From positions 1 to 59,124 of IMG/VR virus record IMGVR_UViG_3300000228_000009: a stretch of 59,124 nucleotides of DNA; one strand, written 5' to 3'. Below are positions 16,377-22,934 of the stretch, one piece after another; position 1 is the stretch's first letter, and each line of letters begins with the position of its first letter. Under the pieces are notes generated by a model that searched no databases, was not told the origin of the DNA, and saw only the letters and a list, made by a program, of their open reading frames with translations. This stretch comes from a virus. The translations under genes and the position numbers were made by a program.

Positions 16377-16586
16377 TTAATTTTCCTCCTCACTGTCTTT
16401 TAATGAAATACATATCTTCTCTGCTTCTTCCTCTTTTGTTTTATCATCCCAATTTGAATCCATTGGGACAGTTAACATTAGCATATTATACTTCCAGTAA
16501 CAACTGATGTTTTCATATACTATATCAGCTCTTACTGGTGTTGATAATATTGAAAAAATGAAAATAGAAAATAGAAATAGCTTCAT
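16377..16586 (-). CDS. Small exported protein, 69 aa
   Basis: Clear signal peptide (MKLFLFSIFIFSILSTPVRA, cleavage expected after Ala-20), then a short acidic mature domain with two Cys that may form a disulfide. AGGAGGT ribosome binding site. Function unknown; exported to the periplasm. Confidence 0.65.
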   Translation of the reverse strand: MKLFLFSIFIFSILSTPVRADIVYENISCYWKYNMLMLTVPMDSNWDDKTKEEEAEKICISLKDSEEEN

Positions 16587-16633
16587 GATTTACCTCCTTT
16601 TGAATTAATTGGTTAGTTACCTACCTCAAAGAA

Positions 16634-16644
16634 TAGTACCACTA
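16634..16644 (-). promoter_or_regulatory. TAGTGGTACTA box
   Basis: Variant of the TAGTGGTACTG box, 48 bases upstream of the start at 16586, without hairpin partner. Confidence 0.4.
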
Positions 16645-16677
16645 CACCCCAACCATCCCCACACCCCATCTACACAA

Positions 16678-16770
16678 AGGCTACCATAAACTACAGTCGT
16701 AGCCTACGGAGTCCCAGGGTTCTTTTAAATGGTTGTGCACCCTACCAGGCAGAAACCCGATAGGATGCAC
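16678..16770 (-). terminator. Two hairpins after 16775-17041
   Basis: First in minus-strand order: stem 16735-16770, GTGCATCCTATC paired with GGTAGGGTGCAC via two G-U pairs. Second: AGGCTAC/GTAGCCT at 16678-16705. The wobble pairs fit minus-strand RNA. No strong T-run; termination or processing signal. Confidence 0.5.
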
Positions 16771-16774
16771 TTTG

Positions 16775-17041
16775 TTAAATTTGGTGATACTTATACAAAT
16801 CTTCTAGTTGTTCTTTAAGATCACAAATTTCTTTAACCATTTCTGCTCTTGATTTATCTCTGTATAGCTCTACCATAGGGTCAGTAATACCGTACTCTGC
16901 TGGATTCTCACCAGCATTAAGTATTTGTTGATATTCACTGTCGGGGTCACTATGATCTAATGCTGCAGTATTGTATAGCATTCCTCCCCGTCTTACCCAA
17001 ACATATGTTGTTACTACTTTTCCTACTTTCTTTGTTGTCAT
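16775..17041 (-). CDS. Hypothetical protein, 88 aa
   Basis: AGGAGAT upstream. Basic N-terminus with a strand (VVTTYVWVRRGG), helical charged C-terminus. No family recognised. Confidence 0.6.
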   Translation of the reverse strand: MTTKKVGKVVTTYVWVRRGGMLYNTAALDHSDPDSEYQQILNAGENPAEYGITDPMVELYRDKSRAEMVKEICDLKEQLEDLYKYHQI

Positions 17042-17054
17042 TTCGATCTCCTAA

Positions 17055-17378
17055 TTATAAATATGGATTAACTTCTTTTGGCGGCGGGAATAGAATCATA
17101 CCGTCTTCATCTACTGCCATGAAAGACTTTTCCTCAGCATTATAATAAACAGTATACCCATCTTCTTTGTGATGTGTATTCATTACTTTCATTTCCTTAG
17201 AATTTGTTTGAGTTAGAAGTTCAGCACCTTCTTCAGTCACCAGATCATGGTAGCGAAGTTTATTTTCTCTTATCGCGTAGCCAATCACATCTAAGGCAAA
17301 GAAGTTATCTTTACAAAGACTGTCAACTAACCTGCGGCGAAGAGTTAAAATAGTTTCAGCAGTTATCATATTAGACAT
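17055..17378 (-). CDS. Hypothetical protein, 107 aa
   Basis: Start at ATG 17376-17378 (MSNMITAETI), with AAGGAGAT upstream; the longer frame overlaps the previous gene without such a site. Looks helical in the first half and strand-rich in the second. No family recognised. Confidence 0.6.
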   Translation of the reverse strand: MSNMITAETILTLRRRLVDSLCKDNFFALDVIGYAIRENKLRYHDLVTEEGAELLTQTNSKEMKVMNTHHKEDGYTVYYNAEEKSFMAVDEDGMILFPPPKEVNPYL

Positions 17379-17388
17379 AGTAATCTCC

Positions 17389-17769
17389 TTAAGCGTTGAT
17401 TTGAATGAATTTATATATACTGTTAATGGACCGTTGTGAAAGATTGCCACACCATTCGAATCCTTCGTTTGATTTAATCGCGTTTAACATTTGTTTTACC
17501 CCGCAGATGGAAGGAACTTCATGCATACTGTTGAAGTTTTTCCATACTTTAAGGATGTCATTCTTTCTTTGTAGTGTAACGTAGTTTTTACCTTTACTAC
17601 GTGCTTTAGTTATAGATGAAGATGTTGGTAATACTTGCATCTTACTTATATAAGCCATTAGCTTTATTAATGTAAGTTCTTCTTGTGCTTTACGTAACTC
17701 CATAAATTTATTATTTACTCTATTAGTAGCAGCAATTACTAAACCATTTGAATCTACGTTATATACCAT
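17389..17769 (-). CDS. Hypothetical protein, 126 aa
   Basis: AAAGGAGAACACC leader before ATG. Lys-rich, helical. The C-terminal part (SICGVKQMLNAI) might contain a DNA-binding helix, but no family is recognised. Preceded by the hairpin leader described at 17833. Confidence 0.55.
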   Translation of the reverse strand: MVYNVDSNGLVIAATNRVNNKFMELRKAQEELTLIKLMAYISKMQVLPTSSSITKARSKGKNYVTLQRKNDILKVWKNFNSMHEVPSICGVKQMLNAIKSNEGFEWCGNLSQRSINSIYKFIQINA

Positions 17770-17832
17770 GGTGTTCTCCTTTGGCCTTAGCCTTTGGTTT
17801 TTTAGAGCCGCCGAAATGGAAGCTCCTTCAAA

Positions 17833-17870
17833 AAACCAGTACCACTACATTAATGCAGTGATACTGGTTT
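17833..17870 (-). terminator. Intrinsic terminator with TAGTGGTACTG box
   Basis: Minus-strand stem of 16 bp with two G-U pairs (AAACCAGTATCACTGC with its partner) and a 6-base loop, followed by a T-run. Lies 3 bases after the stop of the SleB gene. Its 3' arm is the repeated TAGTGGTACTG box. Confidence 0.85.
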
Positions 17871-17873
17871 AGG

Positions 17874-18278
17874 TTAATGTTTAATCTTTTTAGGAACTGC
17901 TTTAATTATTAAGCGTTCCTTGTAGAATTTGTGTGTCCCTATTTGTGTTATGTACGTAAGGTCTTTTCGCCATATAGGCTTTTTATCTTGCCTATGATAG
18001 TGGGTAGAACCTTTTGTAAAATCATAACCTTTTACAGCTATGATAGAACTCTTAAGACATTCAAGTAAAGCTTTCATGTCTGTCGGAGTCCATGATTTTT
18101 GTGTGTGGGTCCAACTAAACTGTTTAGGATCAAGCACAACTTCTTTTACTGATTGCTTTCTTTCCTTAACACGATTAATTGTCACATGGGCTACAGCCAC
18201 CTGCGCTAACTGATCTTCGCTTCTGGCTTCATGATAAACATTCAATGTTAACCACACAAGAGCACTTAGTAAATCCAT
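17874..18278 (-). CDS. SleB-type cell wall hydrolase
   Basis: 134 residues. NVYHEARSED (E17 is the conserved family Glu), QVAVAHVTINRV, KQFSWT and STHYH follow the order of the SleB/hydrolase_2 family, which cleaves peptidoglycan glycan strands. Length equals the catalytic core. The first residues are hydrophobic (LLSALVWLTL) but no cleavable signal peptide is clear, so export would need a holin or disruption of the membrane. Second lytic enzyme besides the lysozyme at 32240. Confidence 0.8.
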   Translation of the reverse strand: MDLLSALVWLTLNVYHEARSEDQLAQVAVAHVTINRVKERKQSVKEVVLDPKQFSWTHTQKSWTPTDMKALLECLKSSIIAVKGYDFTKGSTHYHRQDKKPIWRKDLTYITQIGTHKFYKERLIIKAVPKKIKH

Positions 18279-18282
18279 GAGG

Positions 18283-18825
18283 TTACTCTCCTATGTAGGC
18301 ACCAAGTTCTTGCTGTCTGTCCTTAATGCGTTCAATGAAACGAGATAAAGTTTCATGATTTCCCAGATTCATTACTGTAATACCCATATCTTGGGATAAC
18401 CGTAGCGCTTGTCCGGTCCCTCCCGAAATTTTTCCGTCAGGAGTCCAACAAATGATCAAAGAGCAACCCTCAATGATCAAATAGTTTCTGGCATGCAATT
18501 TAAAAGCACCTCGTGTTAGTCTTGCAGAGTTTGGATGGTATTTATGAACTGACTCTATTGCTTTTGTGTGAGTCTTGTCATTAAATACCATGACGCTCTT
18601 GTTATGAAGGGTTGCTACCCACGCAGATTCATAACTGCCCCAAGGTAAGAAAAGTTCGATAGGTCCTCGTACCTTGTTGGCTCCATTGGCAAACGCTTGA
18701 TCAGCACCTAATGCAGCCCCGGTATTACACGTATGACCGTCAATGGCCATAAGTGTTCCAATATCCTCCATCATCTTAATAATATCAGGAGGGGTTTGTC
18801 TTGATCCTATACCTGCGTATTTCAT
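18283..18825 (-). CDS. SLOG-like (Rossmann, nucleotide-binding) protein
   Basis: 180 residues. Starts KYAGIGSRQTP with NTGAALGADQAF and LFLPW, the pattern of the SLOG superfamily (DprA, LOG, and sensor domains of several defence systems). ISGGTGQALRLSQ near residue 140 supplies the second nucleotide-binding loop. SLOG domains bind nucleotides, including ADP-ribose-derived signals in some immune systems, and some act as hydrolases. Whether this one binds, degrades or sequesters a signal is unknown. ATGA overlap with the next gene. Confidence 0.7.
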   Translation of the reverse strand: MKYAGIGSRQTPPDIIKMMEDIGTLMAIDGHTCNTGAALGADQAFANGANKVRGPIELFLPWGSYESAWVATLHNKSVMVFNDKTHTKAIESVHKYHPNSARLTRGAFKLHARNYLIIEGCSLIICWTPDGKISGGTGQALRLSQDMGITVMNLGNHETLSRFIERIKDRQQELGAYIGE

Positions 18826-19025
18826 TTTTCCATCTCCTTCAATGCTTCAGTAGCAATATCTTTATTAGTATACCCGCCTGGCACATCAATATTGCTTTGA
18901 ATGCGAAGTAGAGCAGCCTTCGCAATGTCCAACTTCTTCTTTGCCTCTTGACGTTCTTGTATAGCAGCTCTTGCATTAGCAGCTGCTCGTTCAATTACTG
19001 TTAGAGTTTTGTTAATCCAGTTCAT
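18822..19025 (-). CDS. Small Ala-rich helical protein, 67 aa
   Basis: Ala/Lys/Glu-rich helix of about 45 residues that looks like a coiled coil, then a short tail. Overlaps the SLOG gene start by four bases (ATGA). Function unknown. Confidence 0.6.
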   Translation of the reverse strand: MNWINKTLTVIERAAANARAAIQERQEAKKKLDIAKAALLRIQSNIDVPGGYTNKDIATEALKEMEK

Positions 19026-19067
19026 AATGTACTCCTTTGCAATTATACTACCAGGGTTCTTTTGTTT

Positions 19068-19307
19068 TTATTTCCAATCTGCTGGGCGCATTGTCCAAGC
19101 GACCTCAGCGAAATCAGCGTGTAGTCCAAAGTACAGCTTATCTATAGGTATATCAAGAGATAAGGCAGCAGCCTTTTCAATATCTCCTGTAGAGGTATGC
19201 AATAATGATGCAGACCATATTGCTTCTACAACCTCATGTTGTTCTTCAAAGGGCTTTTCCCACGCTTCTTTTTCTCTTGGAACGATTTTGATTTTAATGA
19301 CGTCCAT
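19068..19307 (-). CDS. Hypothetical protein, 79 aa
   Basis: GAGGTGA upstream. The middle part EQHEVVEAIWSASLLHTSTGDIEKAA looks helical when read in shorter pieces (HEVVEAIWSASLL). No family recognised. Confidence 0.6.
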   Translation of the reverse strand: MDVIKIKIVPREKEAWEKPFEEQHEVVEAIWSASLLHTSTGDIEKAAALSLDIPIDKLYFGLHADFAEVAWTMRPADWK

Positions 19308-19310
19308 AAG

Positions 19311-19460
19311 TCACCTCGATTGGAGTTGGGTTAATTCTTCGTTTATGTAATGAATCTCAGCTTCTGTTTGACAAGCTGCCGTGAATTCATCGTCCGCAAA
19401 GAATGGATAGGAAAGTATCTGTTTCTTTTTGTTTAGTAATTGTACTATCTTCTGGTTCAT
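19311..19460 (-). CDS. Overlapping small protein, 49 aa
   Basis: ATG at 19458-19460, out of frame inside the 3' end of 19387-19575; stop at 19311-19313. The last 30 residues (ADDEFTAACQTEAEIHYINE and on) have ordinary, acidic helical composition in a segment otherwise without a gene. The stop lies within the ribosome binding site of the next gene (GAGGTGA), typical of coupling. No strong site precedes its own ATG. A frameshift from the upstream gene is an alternative reading. Confidence 0.45.
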   Translation of the reverse strand: MNQKIVQLLNKKKQILSYPFFADDEFTAACQTEAEIHYINEELTQLQSR

Positions 19461-19575
19461 TATGGTTTTTTATTGTTCTGTTTATTATATCTACCGAAAT
19501 TAACATAGCTGCTTCTTTTCCTTTCAAGAAGGCTATGTCAATCAATTTCTTTACTTGTTCTTCTGTATAAACCAT
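19387..19575 (-). CDS. Hypothetical protein, 62 aa
   Basis: AAGGATT before ATG. Begins MVYTEEQVKKLIDIAFLKGK, a helical start common in small phage proteins. Its 3' third overlaps the frame at 19311-19460. Confidence 0.5.
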   Translation of the reverse strand: MVYTEEQVKKLIDIAFLKGKEAAMLISVDIINRTIKNHNEPEDSTITKQKETDTFLSILCGR

Positions 19576-19596
19576 TTATAATCCTTGTAGTTTTTG

Positions 19597-19692
19597 TTAA
19601 TGAATGATCTTGCTTGTAAGATCGAGAAGGCTGCTCAGAAATAATATGCCTGGAATACCTATCATCAATAGAATCATTAAAAAATAATGCAT
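19597..19692 (-). CDS. Single-pass membrane peptide, 31 aa
   Basis: ATG at 19690-19692 with CGGAG six bases before it. Sequence MHYFLMILLMIGIPGILFLS is a transmembrane helix followed by a short polar tail. It fills the gap between two genes. Confidence 0.45.
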   Translation of the reverse strand: MHYFLMILLMIGIPGILFLSSLLDLTSKIIH

Positions 19693-19715
19693 GATGTCTC
19701 CGTAAATTGTATGTA

Positions 19716-19937
19716 CTATTCCTTGCAATACCAGCGATTGTCGGATTTATGGTAGTAATAAGTATATACAGAACTATCACATACTTTGTGAAAGGTTGTG
19801 TTATCAGGTGTTCTACATATGTCGAAAGCACCAGCAGATACCTGAGTAGTGATGAAATCATCGACACTGCTTTTTGATGATATGAACGATGCTGTCATCA
19901 CATCTCCCATATCTTTTGTTGTTTTATTACGTGCCAT
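19716..19937 (-). CDS. Hypothetical protein, 73 aa
   Basis: CAAAGGAGATTT leader and a hairpin-rich upstream unit. C-terminal VYTYYYHKSDNRWYCKE is aromatic. No family recognised. Confidence 0.6.
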   Translation of the reverse strand: MARNKTTKDMGDVMTASFISSKSSVDDFITTQVSAGAFDICRTPDNTTFHKVCDSSVYTYYYHKSDNRWYCKE

Positions 19938-20001
19938 ACTAAATCTCCTTTGGTGTTATACACCGTTGGTGTTTTATAGCTGACGAAATGCCAGCTACTT
20001 C

Positions 20002-20040
20002 AAAAAACCAGTACCACTGTGGAAGCTGGTACTAGTTTTT
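20002..20040 (-). terminator. Intrinsic terminator with TAGTGGTACTG-type box
   Basis: Minus-strand arms ACTAGTACCA and TGGTACTGGT (one U-G pair) extended by A/T pairs, followed by a T-run. Lies just after the stop of 20047-20349. Confidence 0.8.
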
Positions 20041-20046
20041 AGTGGC

Positions 20047-20349
20047 TTACCAGAGTTCTCTACCCTCCTTCATGGCCACGAAATATTTTTCGAAGTGGCC
20101 TAACCAGTCATCCATAGTTAATGCAAGGCTATACGTACCACCCCAGTACCCTGCATCATAGGTACCGAAGACCCCTACTCGGTTGTTACCGTTGATGCTT
20201 ACCCATAAATCTATTATTGGTCCTTCTTCAGAGTCGTCGTAATGACTCCATAAACCAGCACCTTCGTTAAGTTCTGGGTTGTATGTAAGCTCCATACCGT
20301 TAGCTTTGAAGGCGGCCACTATTTTCGGATCAAGCATAAACCTTTTCAT
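20047..20349 (-). CDS. Hypothetical protein, 100 aa
   Basis: AAAGGAGAT leader. Contains a Gly/Tyr-rich strand region (VFGTYDAGYWGGTYSLAL) and LTMDDWLGHFEKYF. No family recognised. Own terminator and hairpin leader. Confidence 0.6.
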   Translation of the reverse strand: MKRFMLDPKIVAAFKANGMELTYNPELNEGAGLWSHYDDSEEGPIIDLWVSINGNNRVGVFGTYDAGYWGGTYSLALTMDDWLGHFEKYFVAMKEGRELW

Positions 20350-20417
20350 AATAAATCTCCTTTGCTCCGAAGAGCCTTGGGTTATATAATCAACGAAATG
20401 TTGATTCTTCGATAAGT

Positions 20418-20428
20418 AAGTACCACTA
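20418..20428 (-). promoter_or_regulatory. TAGTGGTACTT box
   Basis: Variant box lacking a hairpin partner, about 70 bases upstream of the start at 20349. Confidence 0.4.
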
Positions 20429-20449
20429 AAATTACGGAAGTAAATTGCT

Positions 20450-20584
20450 TTACCTGTCTAGTGGCTTTGAAAGCGGTCTATTCCAAGAACATCTAAAATA
20501 TGTACCGCGTCTTAAAGATTTGTACCATTTTCCCCCGATCCAAACTACCCAGAAAGCAACCAATAAGCAATCTACCGCAGGCAT
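20450..20584 (-). CDS. Putative small membrane protein, 44 aa
   Basis: ATG at 20582-20584; MPAVDCLLVAFWVVWIGGKW is a plausible membrane helix, followed by a basic tail. The ribosome binding site is weak. Support comes from the TAGTGGTACTG-type box 80 bases upstream, the same distance as for confirmed neighbours. Confidence 0.35.
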   Translation of the reverse strand: MPAVDCLLVAFWVVWIGGKWYKSLRRGTYFRCSWNRPLSKPLDR

Positions 20585-20663
20585 TTCTTACAGGGCTCCA
20601 GGGTAACCCAACAAGCAAACTACTACAGGTGTTGCCACGGAGATCGGTGTTGTTACTATCTAC

Positions 20664-20689
20664 CAGTACCACTGTGGAAGCTGGTACTG
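20664..20689 (-). terminator. Hairpin with TAGTGGTACTG-type box
   Basis: CAGTACCA/TGGTACTG arms around a 10-base loop, after the stop of 20697-21206. No T-run follows, so termination is uncertain. Confidence 0.5.
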
Positions 20690-20696
20690 TTTCGTT

Positions 20697-21206
20697 TTAC
20701 CTCCTTGCTATGAAGGGAATATCCTCGCTACGGGCCCACTCCTTAGCATCCTTAACAGCGTCTATCTCGGCGGCATGGCCGAAATAACTGGTGTTCTCAG
20801 GAGTGAAACAGTTACGTTCATCATCCCAAGTCAACAGCACTGCTTTCCAACCAGCTATTGGCTTGTAGGTTGTGACGAATGATGCCTTGGGGTCAGAACG
20901 GTAGCTGGTTTTCTTGATATGCCACAAGCTACCAAGTTCATCAGCTATATTCTCACGTAGGGACTTACCAAAGCAACAACCCATTCTTCCTCGTGTTTGT
21001 GTGAAGAACAGGGTAGAATGCTTACCATCTTTGCTTTGATAGCCAAAGATACCAAACTCTTGACAAGAAAGCACCAACTCCTGACCTTCAGCCAAGGCTC
21101 TTTTTGCATAGCGTCTGGCTTCCTCTTTGTCCATTGTTATGTACATATTGTCAGAAAGTACGTACATTCTCTTCAGCCATCCGTTAGGGATATTCATTGT
21201 ATTCAT
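20697..21206 (-). CDS. Hypothetical protein, 169 aa
   Basis: AAAGGAG before ATG. Soluble and mixed, with CCFGKSLRENIADELGSLW in the middle. No family recognised. Higher GC than the genes of the first 10 kb. Confidence 0.6.
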   Translation of the reverse strand: MNTMNIPNGWLKRMYVLSDNMYITMDKEEARRYAKRALAEGQELVLSCQEFGIFGYQSKDGKHSTLFFTQTRGRMGCCFGKSLRENIADELGSLWHIKKTSYRSDPKASFVTTYKPIAGWKAVLLTWDDERNCFTPENTSYFGHAAEIDAVKDAKEWARSEDIPFIARR

Positions 21207-21212
21207 TGGAAA

Positions 21213-21310
21213 CTCCTTTGCTCCGAAGAGCCTTGGGTTTGCAGCTAAATTGCTGCCGGCGAGGATGAATTCCTCAAAAAACCGGTACCACTACCCGAAG
21301 GCAGTGGTAC
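21213..21310 (-). repeat. Leader/terminator cassette, copy A
   Basis: 98 bases nearly identical to 21573-21670. In minus-strand order: GTACCACTGCC-UUCG-GGTAGTGGTAC terminator hairpin, T-run, GAGGAATTC region, a CAGCAATTTAGCTG hairpin, a GCTC-TTCG-GAGC tetraloop hairpin and AAAGGAG. It ends the gene at 21315 and forms the 5' leader of 20697-21206. Confidence 0.9.
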
Positions 21311-21314
21311 AATA

Positions 21315-21566
21315 TTAGGCAAGTTTTTTCCAACAGAGCTGAGCTCCGTTGTAGCACACATGACAGGATTCAATGGTAGTGTAGTATACACAACCATTAT
21401 GTGATAGCTTTAGCAGGTAAGTGCCTTTGTCGGTATTCAGCCAGCACTTATGTCCCTTAAATGTGATTGTGATTTTACCATCTAAGGACACCATACCCAT
21501 ATACCGATCGGTACGAGATGAAAGGGGGCTGCCATCGACAGGAATTAACTTGATATAGTTGTACAT
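21315..21566 (-). CDS. Hypothetical protein, 83 aa
   Basis: AAAGGAGAACACC leader. Strand-rich, with the pattern KGTYLLKLSHNGCVYY. A similar pattern (RGKYVLK) in the neighbour at 21679-21933 suggests the two are distant paralogues. Function unknown. Confidence 0.6.
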   Translation of the reverse strand: MYNYIKLIPVDGSPLSSRTDRYMGMVSLDGKITITFKGHKCWLNTDKGTYLLKLSHNGCVYYTTIESCHVCYNGAQLCWKKLA

Positions 21567-21572
21567 GGTGTT

Positions 21573-21670
21573 CTCCTTTGCTCCGAAGAGCTTTGGGTTT
21601 GCAGCTAAATTGCTGCGGGCGAGGATGAATTCCTCAAAAAACCAGTACCACTACCCGAAGGCAGTGGTAC
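21573..21670 (-). repeat. Leader/terminator cassette, copy B
   Basis: Differs from copy A at only a few positions. Terminates 21679-21933 and leads 21315-21566. Confidence 0.9.
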
Positions 21671-21678
21671 CGGTGGTG

Positions 21679-21933
21679 CTACCAAGACAGAATAGCAGTT
21701 CTTTTCATGATCTCAACTTGAACATGAAAGGCCACACCATTTAAAAGCACACCTCCACTATAAAAGGTTGAGTACGAAGGATAGGACGGAACCCCGTCCT
21801 GCTTTAGTACGTATTTACCACGTCTTGTTTTTAAAACAAGAGCATCATTATACACATTTATATCAACTACAATAGTTTTGTCCTCGGATTTGAAAATGCC
21901 ACATTTTACAGAGGTGAGAATGATTTCAGACAT
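21679..21933 (-). CDS. Hypothetical protein, 84 aa
   Basis: AAAGGAGAACACC leader. Strand-rich small protein, possible paralogue of 21315-21566. Its leader is a truncated cassette that runs into a run of nine G. Confidence 0.6.
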   Translation of the reverse strand: MSEIILTSVKCGIFKSEDKTIVVDINVYNDALVLKTRRGKYVLKQDGVPSYPSYSTFYSGGVLLNGVAFHVQVEIMKRTAILSW

Positions 21934-21937
21934 GGTG

Positions 21938-21973
21938 TTCTCCTTTGCTCCGAAGAGCTTTGGTGGGGGGGGG
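21938..21973 (-). repeat. Truncated cassette joined to a run of nine G
   Basis: The first 25 or so bases match cassettes A and B (ribosome binding site and GCTC-TTCG-GAGC hairpin). Homology then stops at 21965-21973, nine consecutive G (poly-C in the leader RNA). Such tracts are prone to slippage. Confidence 0.7.
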
Positions 21974-22122
21974 TGGTTGCCACATAAAAGTGACGTTGAT
22001 TACAACTTCCAATGAGGAAGAAGCAATGTGAGGACACATTCCTCAAAAGAGCAGTACCACTATAAGCGGTTAGAAAGGAAAACTGCCCCCTATAAAAATA
22101 GAAATTTTCTTATACATGGTGT

Positions 22123-22187
22123 ACCACTATAGGGTACCCATTATTATAAATTTTTTCTAAAAAAACAATATGACCACCACTATAGGG
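22123..22187 (+). repeat. Two copies of ACCACTATAGGG
   Basis: Exact 12-base copies at 22123-22134 and 22176-22187. The core CACTATAGGG equals the initiation end of T7-class promoters, but the upstream half differs. Promoter function is not established. Confidence 0.5.
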
Positions 22188-22270
22188 CGCCACATGATAT
22201 GTACATAAAGATGTTAATGTAGTAATATATAATAGTATTAAGAAGTAAATATGTAAAAGCCTATGGTTGA

Positions 22271-22330
22271 AAGTACCAACAAGTACCAACAAGTACCAAC
22301 AAGTACCAACAAGTACCAACAAGTACCAAC
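22271..22330. repeat. 10-bp tandem repeat, six copies
   Basis: AAGTACCAAC repeated six times without interruption. No spacers. Could be an iteron array or simple slippage product. Confidence 0.95.
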
Positions 22331-22482
22331 ATCTTTAAGTACTAAAATTAATATGCTTATTGTAGTTGAAAAGAAAAATACGGTGAAACAAAAATAATAG
22401 AATTACACATATTAGTTACACCATATTTGTACTTACACTATAGTACTACTATAGTACTACTATCAGCAGAGAAGTTATTTTT

Positions 22483-22578
22483 TGAAACCGCAGTAGTTTA
22501 AATTTTGATACAATAGGTGTTTCATAACTACTGAAACCGCAGTAGTTTAAATTGTGGTACTAAAAATGTTTCATAACT
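22483..22578. repeat. 47-bp direct repeat pair
   Basis: Segments 22483-22529 and 22532-22578 both begin TGAAACCGCAGTAGTTTAAA and end TTTCATAACT, with a more variable middle. Duplicated regulatory sites or iterons. Confidence 0.8.
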
Positions 22579-22934
22579 AAATAGCATAATAGTACAATAA
22601 TCATAGTAGTGACAAATAGTGACATCTCAAAACATATTAATATAAATAATATAGTATTAGCATAGTAGTACTACTATAACTGTACTGCTCTATGCCTCTA
22701 CTTGACTCTATACGCTTCTTTTTGTACTAATAGTATATCTACTGTGGTAGTGGTGAGTAAATTTAATGGTGGTACTACTATGCCATTTTATAGCGCGGGG
22801 AATAAAATTAGGGTGGTGGTCGTATTAGTGTCCCAAGTGTGACTCGTTAATAAGTTTATGTAGGAATAGTTAATAAACTAACTAATATAAAAATGTAGGC
22901 AAATAGCTTTTAATCTTAAATATTAGGAGAAATT

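Larger units (their letters stand above)
21974..22934. other. Divergent, repeat-rich non-coding region
   Basis: No supported gene. Minus-strand transcription leaves to the left and plus-strand to the right. Holds a TAGTGGTACTG box (22052-22062), two ACCACTATAGGG copies, six 10-bp tandem repeats, a 47-bp direct repeat and many TAGTACTACTA runs. Possible replication origin or main regulatory switch. Confidence 0.6.

Noticed and set aside
19538-19867. 109-codon minus-strand frame
   Set aside because: Lacks a ribosome binding site and overlaps two better frames (19597-19692 and 19716-19937).
20500-20787. 95-codon plus-strand frame
   Set aside because: No ribosome binding site, opposite to the local transcription, overlaps the 3' end of 20697-21206.
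22110-22322. 70-codon minus-strand frame with LVLVGT repeats
   Set aside because: Created by the AAGTACCAAC tandem repeat; no ribosome binding site and repetitive translation.
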